Below, piece by piece: positions 31,336-40,263 of a DNA stretch of 64,000 nucleotides (position 1 is its first letter; every line of letters starts with the position of its first letter). Under the pieces are notes generated by a model that saw nothing but the letters and a program-made list of their open reading frames with translations, did no database searches and was not told the DNA's origin. Made by a program: the position numbers and the translations under genes. This DNA is from Trichomonas vaginalis G3 (taxonomy: Eukaryota > Parabasalia > Trichomonadida > Trichomonadidae): NCBI RefSeq assembly GCF_026262505.1, contig NC_067206.1:21467896-21531895 (forward strand), written 5' to 3'.

Positions 31336-31698
31336 ATGGACGCACAGAACTTAGCGAATGCACAGCAACCTGGACAACCAAACCCAGAGAATATTCCAAA
31401 TGAAGTTAGAATACAAACTGCAATGGCAAACTATGGTCAAGTGCCAACAGATGTACAAATGCAAACTGCCATGTCAAATGACGCTGCGTTAGGTTTGCCA
31501 CCATGGTATGCAAATATGAGATGGAAAGAGTTTTATACAAACCCTGAAGTGGGATATAAACAACTTTATGCAGATGACGCGAACACAGGAGTTGACCCAG
31601 AATATGTTTTCTACCAGAGGAGAAACAGAATGTATGAGCTCCAGTTAAAGAATGCTATGGAACTCAACAGGAAACGTAAGAGACTAGGCGGACATTAG
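31336..31698 (+). CDS. Unknown 120-aa protein, element B
   Basis: Starts 22 bp after a GATATTTTTATCTAATATTAA late-type box (MDAQNLANAQQPGQPN). The N-terminus is Asn/Gln/Pro-rich with two similar phrases (VRIQTAMANYGQVP; VQMQTAMSNDAALG). The centre holds PPWYANMRWKEFY, and the C-terminus is basic (ELNRKRKRLGGH). No family recognised. Late-type promoter and neighbours suggest a virion component. Looks whole. Confidence 0.6.
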   Translation: MDAQNLANAQQPGQPNPENIPNEVRIQTAMANYGQVPTDVQMQTAMSNDAALGLPPWYANMRWKEFYTNPEVGYKQLYADDANTGVDPEYVFYQRRNRMYELQLKNAMELNRKRKRLGGH

Positions 31699-31716
31699 AT
31701 TTTTACATATAGTAAA

Positions 31717-31959
31717 ATGGGTTTCTTCAGTAAGATAGGAAACTTCTTTCGAAATGTTGGAAGAGGTATATGGAATGGAATAAAATCTGTCGGAAGAGGA
31801 ATTTGGAACGGAGTCAAAAATATTGGTAAAAGAGTAGGTCAGTTTGTTGGTATTATACCTAAAGACCCTGAACCAGAAGAACAAGCTCCTGTTATACAAC
31901 AGCCTGAACCTGCACCACAGTCTAGTTGGCAACCAAATCCAACACCTCAACCGTATTAA
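31717..31959 (+). CDS. Amphipathic basic protein with Pro/Gln tail, element B
   Basis: 80 codons (MGFFSKIGNFFRNVGRGIWN). Residues 1-48 are a basic amphipathic stretch with an 11-residue internal repeat (VGRGIWNGIKS / VGRGIWNGVKN). The rest is a Pro/Glu/Gln-rich tail (PEPAPQSSWQPNPTPQPY). It resembles element C's MAAGFFKKLWDGIKK proteins in style. Similar peptides in adenoviruses (VI, pX) and virophages act on membranes or DNA; here the role is inferred from composition. Preceded by a GATTTTTACATATAGTAAA late-type box. Looks whole. Confidence 0.65.
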   Translation: MGFFSKIGNFFRNVGRGIWNGIKSVGRGIWNGVKNIGKRVGQFVGIIPKDPEPEEQAPVIQQPEPAPQSSWQPNPTPQPY

Positions 31960-31963
31960 AAAG

Positions 31964-32811
31964 TTATATTTTTACCGTTCGATAGTAGTTGTATATGAAA
32001 CTAAGTTCTAAGTAAAACGCATGGTATAATGGAATTATTCTTTTCTTCCATCTGTAGTAAACCATACTTGAAAGTCTGAAATACTTCCACTTGGTGGTTC
32101 GTATAACTTTGTAGGTTTTTCGTAAAAGTCATTTGCCAAGCATAAGAAAGAGTTTTGGGCGCCAGAAAATGAAGCATGAACAATAATAGCAGCTGGGTCG
32201 AAAACATCTTTAAATAAATATGGTTCATCTCTTGCATATCGACTGTAAATATTTGCTAAAGGAAGTTCGACTTTCTGATTTAACATTCTTTGCAAATAAT
32301 ACCATGACATTGCAGTGAATTCTGTATATATTTGTTCGTCTTTATTTGGATTGTTTTCGTAGATTTGAAATGACACTTGTGAATTTTGTTTGTCATATAC
32401 AATTCTCACATAAAGTGTGCTCTCGGTATTTGCATATTCATCAGCATATTTTGCATAACATGAATTTATTTTATCTTCTATATTTTTTAACGCAGTCTGT
32501 AGAGAAGATGAAAGGTCAACTTGTATTAGCTCAATTTCTTCCCACATTTTTCGTTTCCCTTCAGATATATAATCTATATGAAACCTTACAATAAATGGAA
32601 AACTTTTATCTTCTACAGACACAAACTTCATTCTACGAAAGCCAATAGCTTTTGTGACAGATGGGTCTCTTAGCCATCTTAATGGGTAGTCAAAACGATA
32701 GCCTTCATGCTTTACGGTCTCTGTCTCAAACTTTTGACCGACATTAGTAAAAAGTTCATCTAATGGTTTAGTTGTAGCAACTCTTGAATTTTCTTTTTCT
32801 ATTGGAAGCAT
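31964..32811 (-). CDS. Candidate minor capsid/surface protein, paralogue 1, element B
   Basis: About 280 codons from 32811 (MLPIEKENSRVATTKPLDEL). It is paralogous to 38615-39474: shared KPLDxxFTNxG, RFDYPLRWLRDPS, AIGFRRMxF, FDPAAIIVHASFS, NSFLCLANDFY, YEPPSGSISDFQVWFTT. Strand-rich and Cys-poor, and likely extracellular in a virion. The late HASFS...NSFLC...DFQVWF block could be a jelly roll, so a penton-type or fibre-base protein is possible. It shares a bidirectional start box with the fibre gene. Broken (about one break). Confidence 0.5.
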
Positions 32812-32832
32812 ATTTTATCTAGAATAAAAATG
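32809..32832. promoter_or_regulatory. Bidirectional late-type promoter box
   Basis: CATATTTTATCTAGAATAAA AATG: the minus-strand gene starts at 32811 and the plus-strand fibre gene at 32830. The TCTAGA centre is itself palindromic. Same architecture as at 9323-9346. Confidence 0.6.
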
Positions 32833-33735
32833 TCGAAAGATATTGCTTCCATAAGAGAAATACAACACAACCGACAACTCATTATGCAAGCTCTAAATAA
32901 GAACACAACAAACTTTTCAAACTATTCTAAGATATCTGAGTCATTGAAAGAAGGAAACTTAAAACTGACATTAAACCCAATGACAGATGAGTTTCTGTTT
33001 CAAGACAAGAAGAACAATACTGTCTGTATAAATCCAACAAAAGGAACTTTAAACGAGAAACCTATAAATGAACTTCTTTTGAAAGCAGATGTTGACAACA
33101 AAGCTGACAAAGAATATGTAGACGATGCAATAGCAAAAGAAGAAGAAAGAGCTAACAATGCTTATGCAACAAAAGAACATACTCATCCTGAACTAGCAGA
33201 CAAAACATATGTTGACAATAAAATGTCAAGTGAAGTGACAAGAGCTGAAAACGAATATTCTAAAAAGACTCATACACATTCTATATCTGAAATAACAGAC
33301 TTAAACGTTAGCCTTGAAAATAAGGTAGATAAGGGACTTATGGCTAGTGTGTTAGTGAAGAAGGCGGATAAGGAATATGTGGATGAAAAAGATAAAGAAA
33401 TTATAGAAAGGGTTGACTGGTACCATGAACGGACATCAAAGATTTTAAAAACTAAAGCCGATACAGGATGGGTTTCAGGATGTTTAGACCTTAAAGCAGA
33501 TAAAACTTATGTTAACGATGAGTTAGAGAAGAAAGCAGACAAGAACCATACACATACAAGTTTTACAACTGTTGCTATAGAAAGTATTGAAGGAACGGTT
33601 GAAGAAACTGGTGGGGATGTATTATATTGTAAACCTCCTAACTTTCCACAAGGTTTAACATCGGATGACGACATAACGACGATGAGAAACATTAGATGTA
33701 AAGATGTTTATGTCATGAAGGATGAACATAATATA

Positions 33736-35027
33736 GGGTGTCCAAAGGTGTGTTTAGCACAAACCTGAATACTGCGAATAGAAATAAACAAGTTACATAT
33801 ATATAAAGTTTATTTAAATATAATCACCATTGGATTCAATCACGCGTTCGCAGCGATCGATCCAGGCTTGAAAGACACGCTTTAAATCATCATGAGAAAA
33901 TTGCTCAAATTGCTCTCTTACAAAATTTTCAAGATCATCTGGACTCGCGAATTCGCGTCCTTCAGCTCTCTTTTTAGCGTGCCGAATAAATAAAAGTCAG
34001 AGGGTGCAATATCAGGTGAATAAATTGGGTTTGGAACAACTTTGACATTGTTTTCCACCAAGTAATTCATTACCTTATGACTTTTGTGAACTCTTGAATT
34101 ATCAAAATGAATTGCAAACTTTTGTTTTTTTGTTTGGATTTCTCAAACTCATCAGAATTGATAATTTGAGTAAGAACATTGTCAATTAGATACTGAGCAT
34201 TCATCGTATTAGGTTTTTGAAGAATATCAATTGCGATGATGCCATTCACGCCCCAAAAAACCGACAACATCATCATTGGTGTGTCAATTTTTTCTTCGGA
34301 ATGTTTGCGGATTTTCATCCTTCGGGATCCACATGATTTTGGCTTCTGTTGCATATTGAAACCAAGACTCGTCCCCTGTTACTAAAAAGCGAAACTTCTT
34401 GGATTGATACGCACCCAATATAGAGAGGAGCTCTTTCGAAGATTGGACTCTAGATTTTTTTTGAACTGAATTAAGGTTGTGCGGAACCCAACGTGTATAC
34501 GCTAGTTTGTAGTTCAAATAATTGTGCAGATAATAACTGACTGTTGTACGTGTATCTTTGTCATCTCCTCTATCCTTCTGAGTGATGCTCTTGGGTCTTC
34601 ATCTAGCGCTTGAAGAATTGCTTTGATTTTTCTTTGATCCGGCGATTTTTTGTCAATTTTTATGATGGGCGCCTTTTTGTTCATGAAGTGATACATCCTA
34701 ACATGATACGTTACAGTGGAATAGCTAGGAGCATCCATACCGAAGCATTTTACCAATGTCTCGTAGATTTTTACAGTCTTTGCATTTTTTTGCAAGAGCG
34801 AGGATGTTTTCTTTATGATTCATTAAAAAATGAAAAAAATCCCGCCAAAATTTCCCGCGAAACCGCCTCTTGTCTCAAAATTCATTTTATATCCCGGCAT
34901 GGCGCCAAAATACAACATACTCATCATATACATATATTCATATTTTTTATTATATATTTATAATCAGCATATATCTCCTTTAATAGTCTCATATAGAGCG
35001 CTGTGCTAAACGCACCTTTGGACACCC
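33736..35027 (-). mobile_element. mariner transposon inserted in the fibre gene
   Basis: 1,292 bp with inverted ends (GGGTGTCCAAAGGTGTGTTT / mirrored at 35000-35027), flanked by the TA target duplication (33734-33735; 35028-35029). Length and terminal style fit trichomonad mariners (Tvmar1-like, ~1.3 kb). It is in the opposite orientation to the fibre gene. The single TA duplication and intact ends suggest a young insertion, although its own transposase gene is damaged. Confidence 0.9.
33814..34823 (-). pseudogene. mariner transposase
   Basis: Footprint 336 codons, the normal mariner size, starting MNHKENILALAKKCKDCKNL at 34823. Visible are the helix-turn-helix N-terminus (DEDPRASLRRIEEMTKIH), the TGDESWF motif carrying the first catalytic Asp region, and near the C-terminus NPIYSPDIAPSDFYLFG (the mariner SPDLxPxDY-like motif with the last catalytic Asp), then WIDRCERVIESNGDYI. 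The frame is disrupted by about three frameshifts (open pieces 34514-34795, 34284-34517 and 34070-34354), so it cannot encode an active enzyme. Confidence 0.9.
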
Positions 35028-35533
35028 TATATTAAATTCACTGCTCAAGATTTATATGACAAGAAAGCAGACAAAACAGAGCTTCAAACATTAAAGACAG
35101 AAATGCTTCAAACATTATATCCTATAGGCTCTATTTATACGTCAATGAACTCTACCAGACCAGAAACAGTTCTGGGTTTTGGAACTTGGACTCAAATAGT
35201 CGACAGGTTTTTGTATTGTGCAAACTCTTCAAAGGAAACAGGTGGAAGTAAAACGATTTCAGGTGAAAATTTACCTGCACACAGTCACTACATAGATTTA
35301 AGTACAGCTCAAGCAGGTTGGCATAAGCATAGATATTGGGATTGGTCAGCAATGACAAAAGGTAAAGGATATGATGTTAAAGACAACGTTAAGTTTGCTA
35401 TAGATTGTTTCTGGAGTAACACTGAGGGAGGAGGAAACCATACACATCGCGTTTCGGGATATACGCAAACAACGGGACAAAGTAAAGACTACATGCCACC
35501 TTACATGACAGTTTACGCATGGTATAGAAATGC

Positions 35534-36490
35534 TTAGTCGTCATTTTCAACTTCTTTAGCATATTCGTCAGGAGTTGTCTTATATTTGTTAGGAACTGTC
35601 TTTGAAAGTATACCACCTTGAACTTTGACAAGTTTGAAACGAGGTCTGACAATAGTAGTTTATCTTCTGCTTGCAGTCTGTACATTTTGCCATGTTTGCC
35701 TAAAACTTCATAATATTCTCTTGTATACTTTCTTCTATTTTTACGAACACGAATGTGAGTACCTGTCGAGTTCCCATTGTTGTCATAGTCAATAGTATTT
35801 CATATGGTCGCGTTTAGGTATTTCTATTTTTACTTTGTCGCCTTTCTTAAGTTTGAAGCCCGGCATTCTTTCTTGTTTGTCTCTTTTGACTAAATTATTA
35901 AATATATAGTCTTTCTCTAAGTCAGGGTTGTTTTTCATTTCTTCGGGGGAGTGGTTTCCCAAACCTTTTTGTTTACGGCTATTGTAAATATTTAAAAACT
36001 TGTCTCATCTTTGCCATGGAGAAGTGTCTATATTTGTCGTCATATGACATTTCATTTGCTTCACCACCTTGTGGTTGGTTTAAGTCCTTAACATTTTTAT
36101 ACAACCGTCAATGACACCAAGAGCAGAATGGTTTTGGTCGACAATGAAATATTGGTTTACATTTTTTGAACGCAGATAGTTTTTTACATCATCTGATTTG
36201 AAAGAACTTTCACAGTCAGATGTCAGTTTTGTTGGATGGTATTTGTCAACGAATATTGTCAAAGCTGCTAAGATATCTAAAATAGCTTTGGACTGTAATG
36301 GTATGGCTTCACAGTATCTTGTGTTTTGACCGACAAATATTAGCCAGTATGGTGGTCCATCTGTTCTAACTCTCGGAATGTTTTCCAAGATATCCATAAA
36401 CCAAGCATTTGGTGTTGAACTAAAGATTTTTATCATGAGTGCTTTCTTTGTCGCTTTAGAAACATAGGGGTCCTTGTTTGGATTCGTCAT
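35534..36490 (-). pseudogene. Retroviral-type (rve) integrase of element B
   Basis: Would cut and join element ends into host DNA. The core domain shows the RNase-H-like order: NAWFMDILEN (first acidic residue), YWLIFVGQNTRYCEA, LTSDCESSFKSDDVKNYL (second), then NQNHS-like and GVIDGCIKMLR, the usual position of the third. A chromo/SH3-like C-terminal part follows at lower coordinates (GFKLKKGDKVKIEIPK), ending KEVENDD. Length ~318 codons fits Polinton integrases. It converges on the fibre gene with a 4-base overlap. Broken (about four breaks). Confidence 0.8.
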
Positions 36491-36506
36491 TTTTATCCTA
36501 TAAGAA

Positions 36507-36906
36507 ATGGGTTTATTTGGCGCATTAGCAGGAGTTGCATCCAGATTTTTGCCGCAGTGGGAACAATAGCCAGAGGTGTATTTGGAGTTGGAAGGAAGAT
36601 TTTGAGTACATTAGGTATACTTAAAGAGAAAGCACAACCTATTATACAAACTGTACAGAAAGGTTGGGATGTAGCACGAGATGCAACAAATCTTATTCCA
36701 AATCCTGAAACAAGAGGAAAAGTTCAAGGATGGATGGACAATGTAGGAAGACAAGCAGGAAACTATTATAACAAAGCAAATGACTATATAACCAAGCAGG
36801 ACACTATATGGACCAAGGTGAAAGATTCTTTAACAGAGGATATAACCATGCACAACAGTGGGTAAACAATAACCAACCTCAACCGCCTCAAACGTGGGGA
36901 ATGTAA
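36507..36906 (+). CDS. Amphipathic virion-type protein 2, element B
   Basis: Starts MGLFGALAGVA right after a TTTTTATCCTATAAGAA late-type box. Hydrophobic/amphipathic N-terminal third (ARGVFGVGRKILSTLGILK), helical middle (VQKGWDVARDATNLIPNPET), Asn/Tyr-rich part (GNYYNKANDYITKQD), ending in a Gln/Pro tail with PPQTW. Together with 31717-31959 it mirrors the two amphipathic genes of element C. A membrane-active virion role is inferred from composition. Appears broken (about two breaks). Confidence 0.5.
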
Positions 36907-36925
36907 AATTTTTTACTGAGATGAA
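36905..36925 (+). promoter_or_regulatory. Repeated upstream box (copy 1)
   Basis: AAAATTTTTTACTGAGATGAA directly before the ATG at 36926; the same sequence occurs at 37076-37096 before the ATG at 37097. The first ATG inside the box runs into a stop at once in the second copy, so the second ATG is the start. Confidence 0.5.
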
Positions 36926-37077
36926 ATGAACAATACAGCATTGAGACAAATGGGTTCAAGATGGATTTGTCGACTTCCAGCAGTTACACAACGTGTTTGT
37001 CAGTTCTTCCTATACCTCAGGAAGTTTTAGACCGACTTAAAAAACAACAACAACCAGTTGAAAACAAACCAAACTAA
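36926..37077 (+). CDS. Small basic protein, element B
   Basis: Starts MNNTALRQMGSRWICRLPAV; the 3' side reads DRLKKQQQPVENKPN. The upstream box TTTTTTACTGAGATGAA is the same as for the next gene (37097). Around 50 codons; looks broken once. No family recognised. Confidence 0.4.
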
Positions 37078-37096
37078 AATTTTTTACTGAGATGAA

Positions 37097-37626
37097 ATGA
37101 CCGAAGAAGTTGAAACGGTAGATTTGACACCACAAACAAAAAGTTCAGAACCATTGTCAAAACCTGTCAAAGAACTTACAGATGAAGAGAAAAATTCAAT
37201 AATAGAAAGTGCCAGGTCTGGAAATACAAACCCTAACTATAAAGTCACTTTTCATAGAAATGGAACGGCTAGTATCTCAAAAAGAAACAGACTCTCACAA
37301 ATAAAATATTGAAGTCTGAAGGAGCTTTCGAGACAACAGATGGAAAAGTTTACTTCACTGACCAACAGTTCATTATAGAACATCTCATTGACTTAGAGTC
37401 GAAATATTCTAAACTTTACAACAAACACAAAAAGTTGAAAGGAAAACAAAAACAAATGGCATATGATATTTATGAAGATGTTGACGACACAACTGTTCCT
37501 GCAGGTGGGGAAAAATCAGAGGAACCGAAAAGTGACGAAAAACCGATAGAAGAAGAAAAACCAAAAACTGAAGATAAACCAAAACCAAAGTTTAGTTTCC
37601 AAACTAAACAAGTCAACCTTCATTAG
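37097..37626 (+). CDS. One or two small Glu/Lys-rich proteins, element B
   Basis: Two open stretches: 37097-37312 (71 codons; MTEEVETVDLTPQTKSSEPL ... NPNYKVTFHRNGTASISKR) and 37309-37626, which overlaps it by 4 bp and has only a TTG at its beginning. The second part has a helical segment (IDLESKYSKLYNKHKKLKG) and a charged Glu/Lys/Pro tail (EEPKSDEKPIEEEKPKTED). They may be two genes or one damaged gene. No family recognised. Upstream box AAATTTTTTACTGAGATGAA duplicates the one at 36906-36925. Confidence 0.5.
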
Positions 37627-37710
37627 CTGGTATGGGTTGGCGTCAAAGACTTATGGCAGCAGGCGGTTATGTAAAGTAAAGAAAAAAAATATTTTTTTAT
37701 TTTTATAAAA

Positions 37711-37956
37711 ATGCCCCCATATAGAATGGATAGAAAATCTGCTAGAATAAAAGCAGAGTTACAAAGATATGGTTGGAGAGTTTCGAAGAATTTTAAATAT
37801 AGGAAGGGAAGACCCATAAAAGTCTATGACAAACTGGCTGGTCTTCGCTACGAAATGGATTTGGAAACAGCACGTGCAAATTATCCAAACAGACTAGAGA
37901 GGTTAGAAGAAGAACGTCTTATGGACATGCCTTTCGATGTGTTAAACATTGCATGA
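37711..37956 (+). CDS. Small basic protein, element B
   Basis: 81 codons (MPPYRMDRKSARIKAELQRY). Highly basic and helical N-terminal part with GWRVSKNFKYRKGRPIKVYD, then LRYEMDLETARANYPNRLER and an acidic end. Net basic charge suggests nucleic-acid binding. No known family. A T-rich box with ATATTTTTTTATTTTTATAAAA lies just upstream. A 15-codon ORF (37631-37678) before it is too short to judge. Looks whole. Confidence 0.55.
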   Translation: MPPYRMDRKSARIKAELQRYGWRVSKNFKYRKGRPIKVYDKLAGLRYEMDLETARANYPNRLERLEEERLMDMPFDVLNIA

Positions 37957-38004
37957 AATAAAAAATTTATTTTAAAAAAGTGACATTTTTTAATTTTATT
38001 TGAA

Positions 38005-38589
38005 ATGTACGCTGAGTTTGTTGGAGAAGACCGTTGGGAAACTTGTTTGTTAGATGAGAAATATGAAATTCACTGTTGTCAGTCATTTGAAGTCAGAAAC
38101 AAAAAGACAAAAAGAGTTTTAAGCGAATGGGAGCGAAATAACGGATATGCTATTATGAAGATGGGTGGAAAACACTATTTTAAACATGTTGTCATTGCAA
38201 CTCATTTTATACTGAATCCTAACAATTTACCTTTTGTAGACCATATAAACCGTATAAGAAACGACAATAGACTTGAAAACTTACGTTGGGTCACTTGTTC
38301 TGAAAACAATAAGAACAAAGGCAAATTTGGAGATATTGTATTCGAATTTGTCGACGAACTAGAAGATGAAACAATTGAAATTACAGACTATGGCAAGCAT
38401 ACGTTTGAGTTTTACTACTATAGCGAAGAACAAGACTCTTTCTACTTTTATACCGGCGTAAACTATAGGAAATTACAAGTATATTTTACTAAGGCGGGCT
38501 ATGCTTATGTAAACACTAGAGATACAGATGGAAAAAACGTTCAAATACTTCTTAACAAATTCAAGAAGCTATATGGCATACCATTTTAA
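38005..38589 (+). CDS. HNH endonuclease, element B
   Basis: 194 codons (MYAEFVGEDRWETCLLDEKY). Residues about 68-108 carry the HNH_3 homing-endonuclease signature: HVVIATHFI, then FVDHINRIRNDNRLENLRWV and TCSENNKNK (His, Asn, Asn metal/catalytic positions). An N-terminal NUMOD4-like part (EIHCCQSFEVRNKKTKRVL) and a C-terminal domain of ~85 residues of unknown type follow the usual free-standing HNH plan. It would nick or cut DNA and may promote its own spread or element recombination. Looks whole. Confidence 0.85.
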   Translation: MYAEFVGEDRWETCLLDEKYEIHCCQSFEVRNKKTKRVLSEWERNNGYAIMKMGGKHYFKHVVIATHFILNPNNLPFVDHINRIRNDNRLENLRWVTCSENNKNKGKFGDIVFEFVDELEDETIEITDYGKHTFEFYYYSEEQDSFYFYTGVNYRKLQVYFTKAGYAYVNTRDTDGKNVQILLNKFKKLYGIPF

Positions 38590-38614
38590 AACAATATATT
38601 TTTACATATATTAA

Positions 38615-39474
38615 ATGCTTCAGGTTGAAAAACAAAGAACAAAAGTAGCAGATACAAAACCGTTAGACTATATCTTTACAAATGCTGGTAGGACTATTTC
38701 AGATGAAGAAATTTCATCCCGAATATACAGGTTTGACTATCCAATTCGTTGGCTTCAAAGTCCTTCAGATGCAAAGGCAATAGGATTTAGAAGAGTTTTG
38801 TTTTCAAATAGAACTAACGCATTTATGTTCGCAGTATATTTTCATGGGCAGTATAAAGGTTCTGGTGGTCTAATAGACAAATTGTTGAAATGAGAATCTT
38901 TACAGTTCGTTCAGACGAAAGTCTTGAGAAAACTCTAAATGACTTTCAAACTCAAATGAACAAATATTATTGGGAATTTCAAGAAAAATACGACTCTTTA
39001 CTAAATGGAACATACTATCTGAAACTAGAATATGACAAGATGAACTCCACCGTTTCATTTCAAAAGATTGAAATTAACCCTCCAAGAGATACAGAGTTTT
39101 TAATTTGGGAAGTAGACAAACGTTCTTGGGCACAATTTCTTCGGTTACTAAACCAGAACGAACCATTACCACCAGATGGTCCATTTAAATTTATACTTCC
39201 ACCAGCAGATTTGACAGTTTATAGAAACGTGTTTGACCCTCAAAATGTTATGTGTCATGCAAGTTTCAGTTCAAGCAACAATAGTTTTCTATGTATTGGT
39301 AAGGACTTTTATGACTTTGCTTCTAAATTCTACGAACCACCTAGTAACAGTTTCTCTGACTTTCAAGTTTGGTTCACAACAAATGGTGTGCAACATATTA
39401 TTCCATTGTACTATGACTTTTATCTCGAATTGTCTTTCATATATAACTACGGAAAAGTGCTGAAAAAGTATTGA
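38615..39474 (+). CDS. Candidate minor capsid/surface protein, paralogue 2, element B
   Basis: Starts MLQVEKQRTKVADTKPLDYI after an AATATATTTTTACATATATT box. Paralogue of 31964-32811, sharing KPLDYIFTNAG, RFDYPIRWLQSPS, AIGFRRV, FDPQNVMCHASFSSSNNSFL, YEPPSNSFSDFQVWFTT and an LELSFIYN end. About 285 codons. Two paralogues on opposite strands flank the fibre/integrase block. A hetero-oligomeric surface protein pair is possible. Broken (about one break). Confidence 0.5.
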
Positions 39475-39479
39475 AAAAT

Positions 39480-40200
39480 ACTTTTAGGTGAAGAGGTGAG
39501 ATCTCACCTGTTTTCTCACCTCTTTTTTCACCTCTTGAATTTGTCAAAACTTCTTCGTAAATGTTTTGTCAAGAATATAGCAACAGTCTGAATTCAGACG
39601 GTTGGTTTTTATATAAAATTCATGCAGGAAATTCTTGAGTTTTGGTTGAAAGAATACGGTGGAGCCAAAAGTGGCTCGACCTCAAAACAAGCATTTTATG
39701 AGCTTACTAAGGGTGTTATGAATGAATTCAAAGGTATTTACATACATCCTGACCTCGTTCATTTTGTTCCCGGACCAAAAATATAATTTAGGGTAGAAGG
39801 TTAGATCTAACCTCTTTTCTAACCTCTTGAATTTGTCATGACTTCTTCGTAAATGTTTTGTCAAGACTTCTTCGTAAAGGACCCAAAAATATAATTTAGG
39901 GTAGAAGGTTAGATCTAACCTCTTTTCTAACCTCTTGAATTTGTCATGACTTCTTCGTAAATGTTTTGTCAAGACTTCTTCGTAAAGGACCCAAAAATAT
40001 AATTTAGGGTAGAAGGTTAGATCTAACCTCTTTTCTAACCTCTTGAATTTGTCATGACTTCTTCGTAAATGTTTTGTCAAGACTTCTTCGTAATGAGTGT
40101 AAAGGACCCAAAAATAAAGTTTAGGTGAAGAGGTGAGATCTCACCTGTTTTTTCACCTCTTTTTTCACCTCTTTTTTCACCTCTTGAATTTTCATGAATT
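39480..40200. repeat. Intergenic palindrome array (GGTTA and GGTGA classes)
   Basis: Three ~108-bp tandem units start near 39777, 39885 and 39993. Each has AGGTTAGATCTAACCT, TTCTAACCTCTTGAATTTGTC and two TTCTTCGTAAA motifs. They are flanked by GGTGA-class cassettes (AGGTGAGATCTCACCT at ~39495 and ~40134). A small ORF lies at 39622-39786. The minus-strand ORF over the array is a repeat artefact. Confidence 0.9.
39622..39786 (+). CDS. Possible 54-aa protein inside the array, element B
   Basis: MQEILEFWLKEYGGAKSGST ... FYELTKGVMNEFKGIYIHPD, ending FVPGPKI. It is non-repetitive sequence between two array blocks, preceded by TTTTTATATAAAATTC. Composition is protein-like (amphipathic helix, then mixed), unlike the surrounding repeats. 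No family recognised. Confidence 0.4.
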   Translation: MQEILEFWLKEYGGAKSGSTSKQAFYELTKGVMNEFKGIYIHPDLVHFVPGPKI

Positions 40201-40208
40201 TTCCCGAA

Positions 40209-40262
40209 ATAAAAAATAAAGTTAGTTTTATTTTTATTTATTTTTTTATTTTGTATAAAAGA
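40209..40262 (+). promoter_or_regulatory. Early-type T-rich promoter box
   Basis: AAATAAAGTTAGTTTTATTT followed by TTATTTATTTTTTTATTTTG and TATAA before the ATG at 40264. Near-identical copies precede the genes at 41964, 43003 and 61649. Confidence 0.7.
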
Positions 40263-40263
40263 T

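Larger units (their letters stand above)
32830..35537 (+). pseudogene. Fibre protein with phage tail-collar-like tip, interrupted by a mariner
   Basis: N-terminus (about 110 residues) starts MSKDIASIREIQHNRQLIMQ. Then come fibre repeats with KADKEYVDDAI, YATKEHTHPELADKTYVDN, and a WVSGCLDLKADKTYV module. After the mariner (33736-35027) the tip domain has LQTLYPIGSIYTSMNSTRPE, GFGTWTQI, DRFLYCA, NLPAHSHYID, NHTHRVSG and MPPYMTVYAWYR. The YPxGSIYxSxNxxxP...FGxGTWxQI...LPxHxH...MPPYxxxxxWxR pattern is that of phage tail-collar/short tail fibre tips, which bind host surfaces. Likely a trimeric attachment fibre. The stop overlaps the convergent integrase gene by a few bases. Confidence 0.8.

Noticed and set aside
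39480-40200. Regularly spaced repeats considered as a CRISPR array
   Set aside because: Units are contiguous with no unique spacers, vary in length (25, 87, 108 bp), and no cas genes are present.
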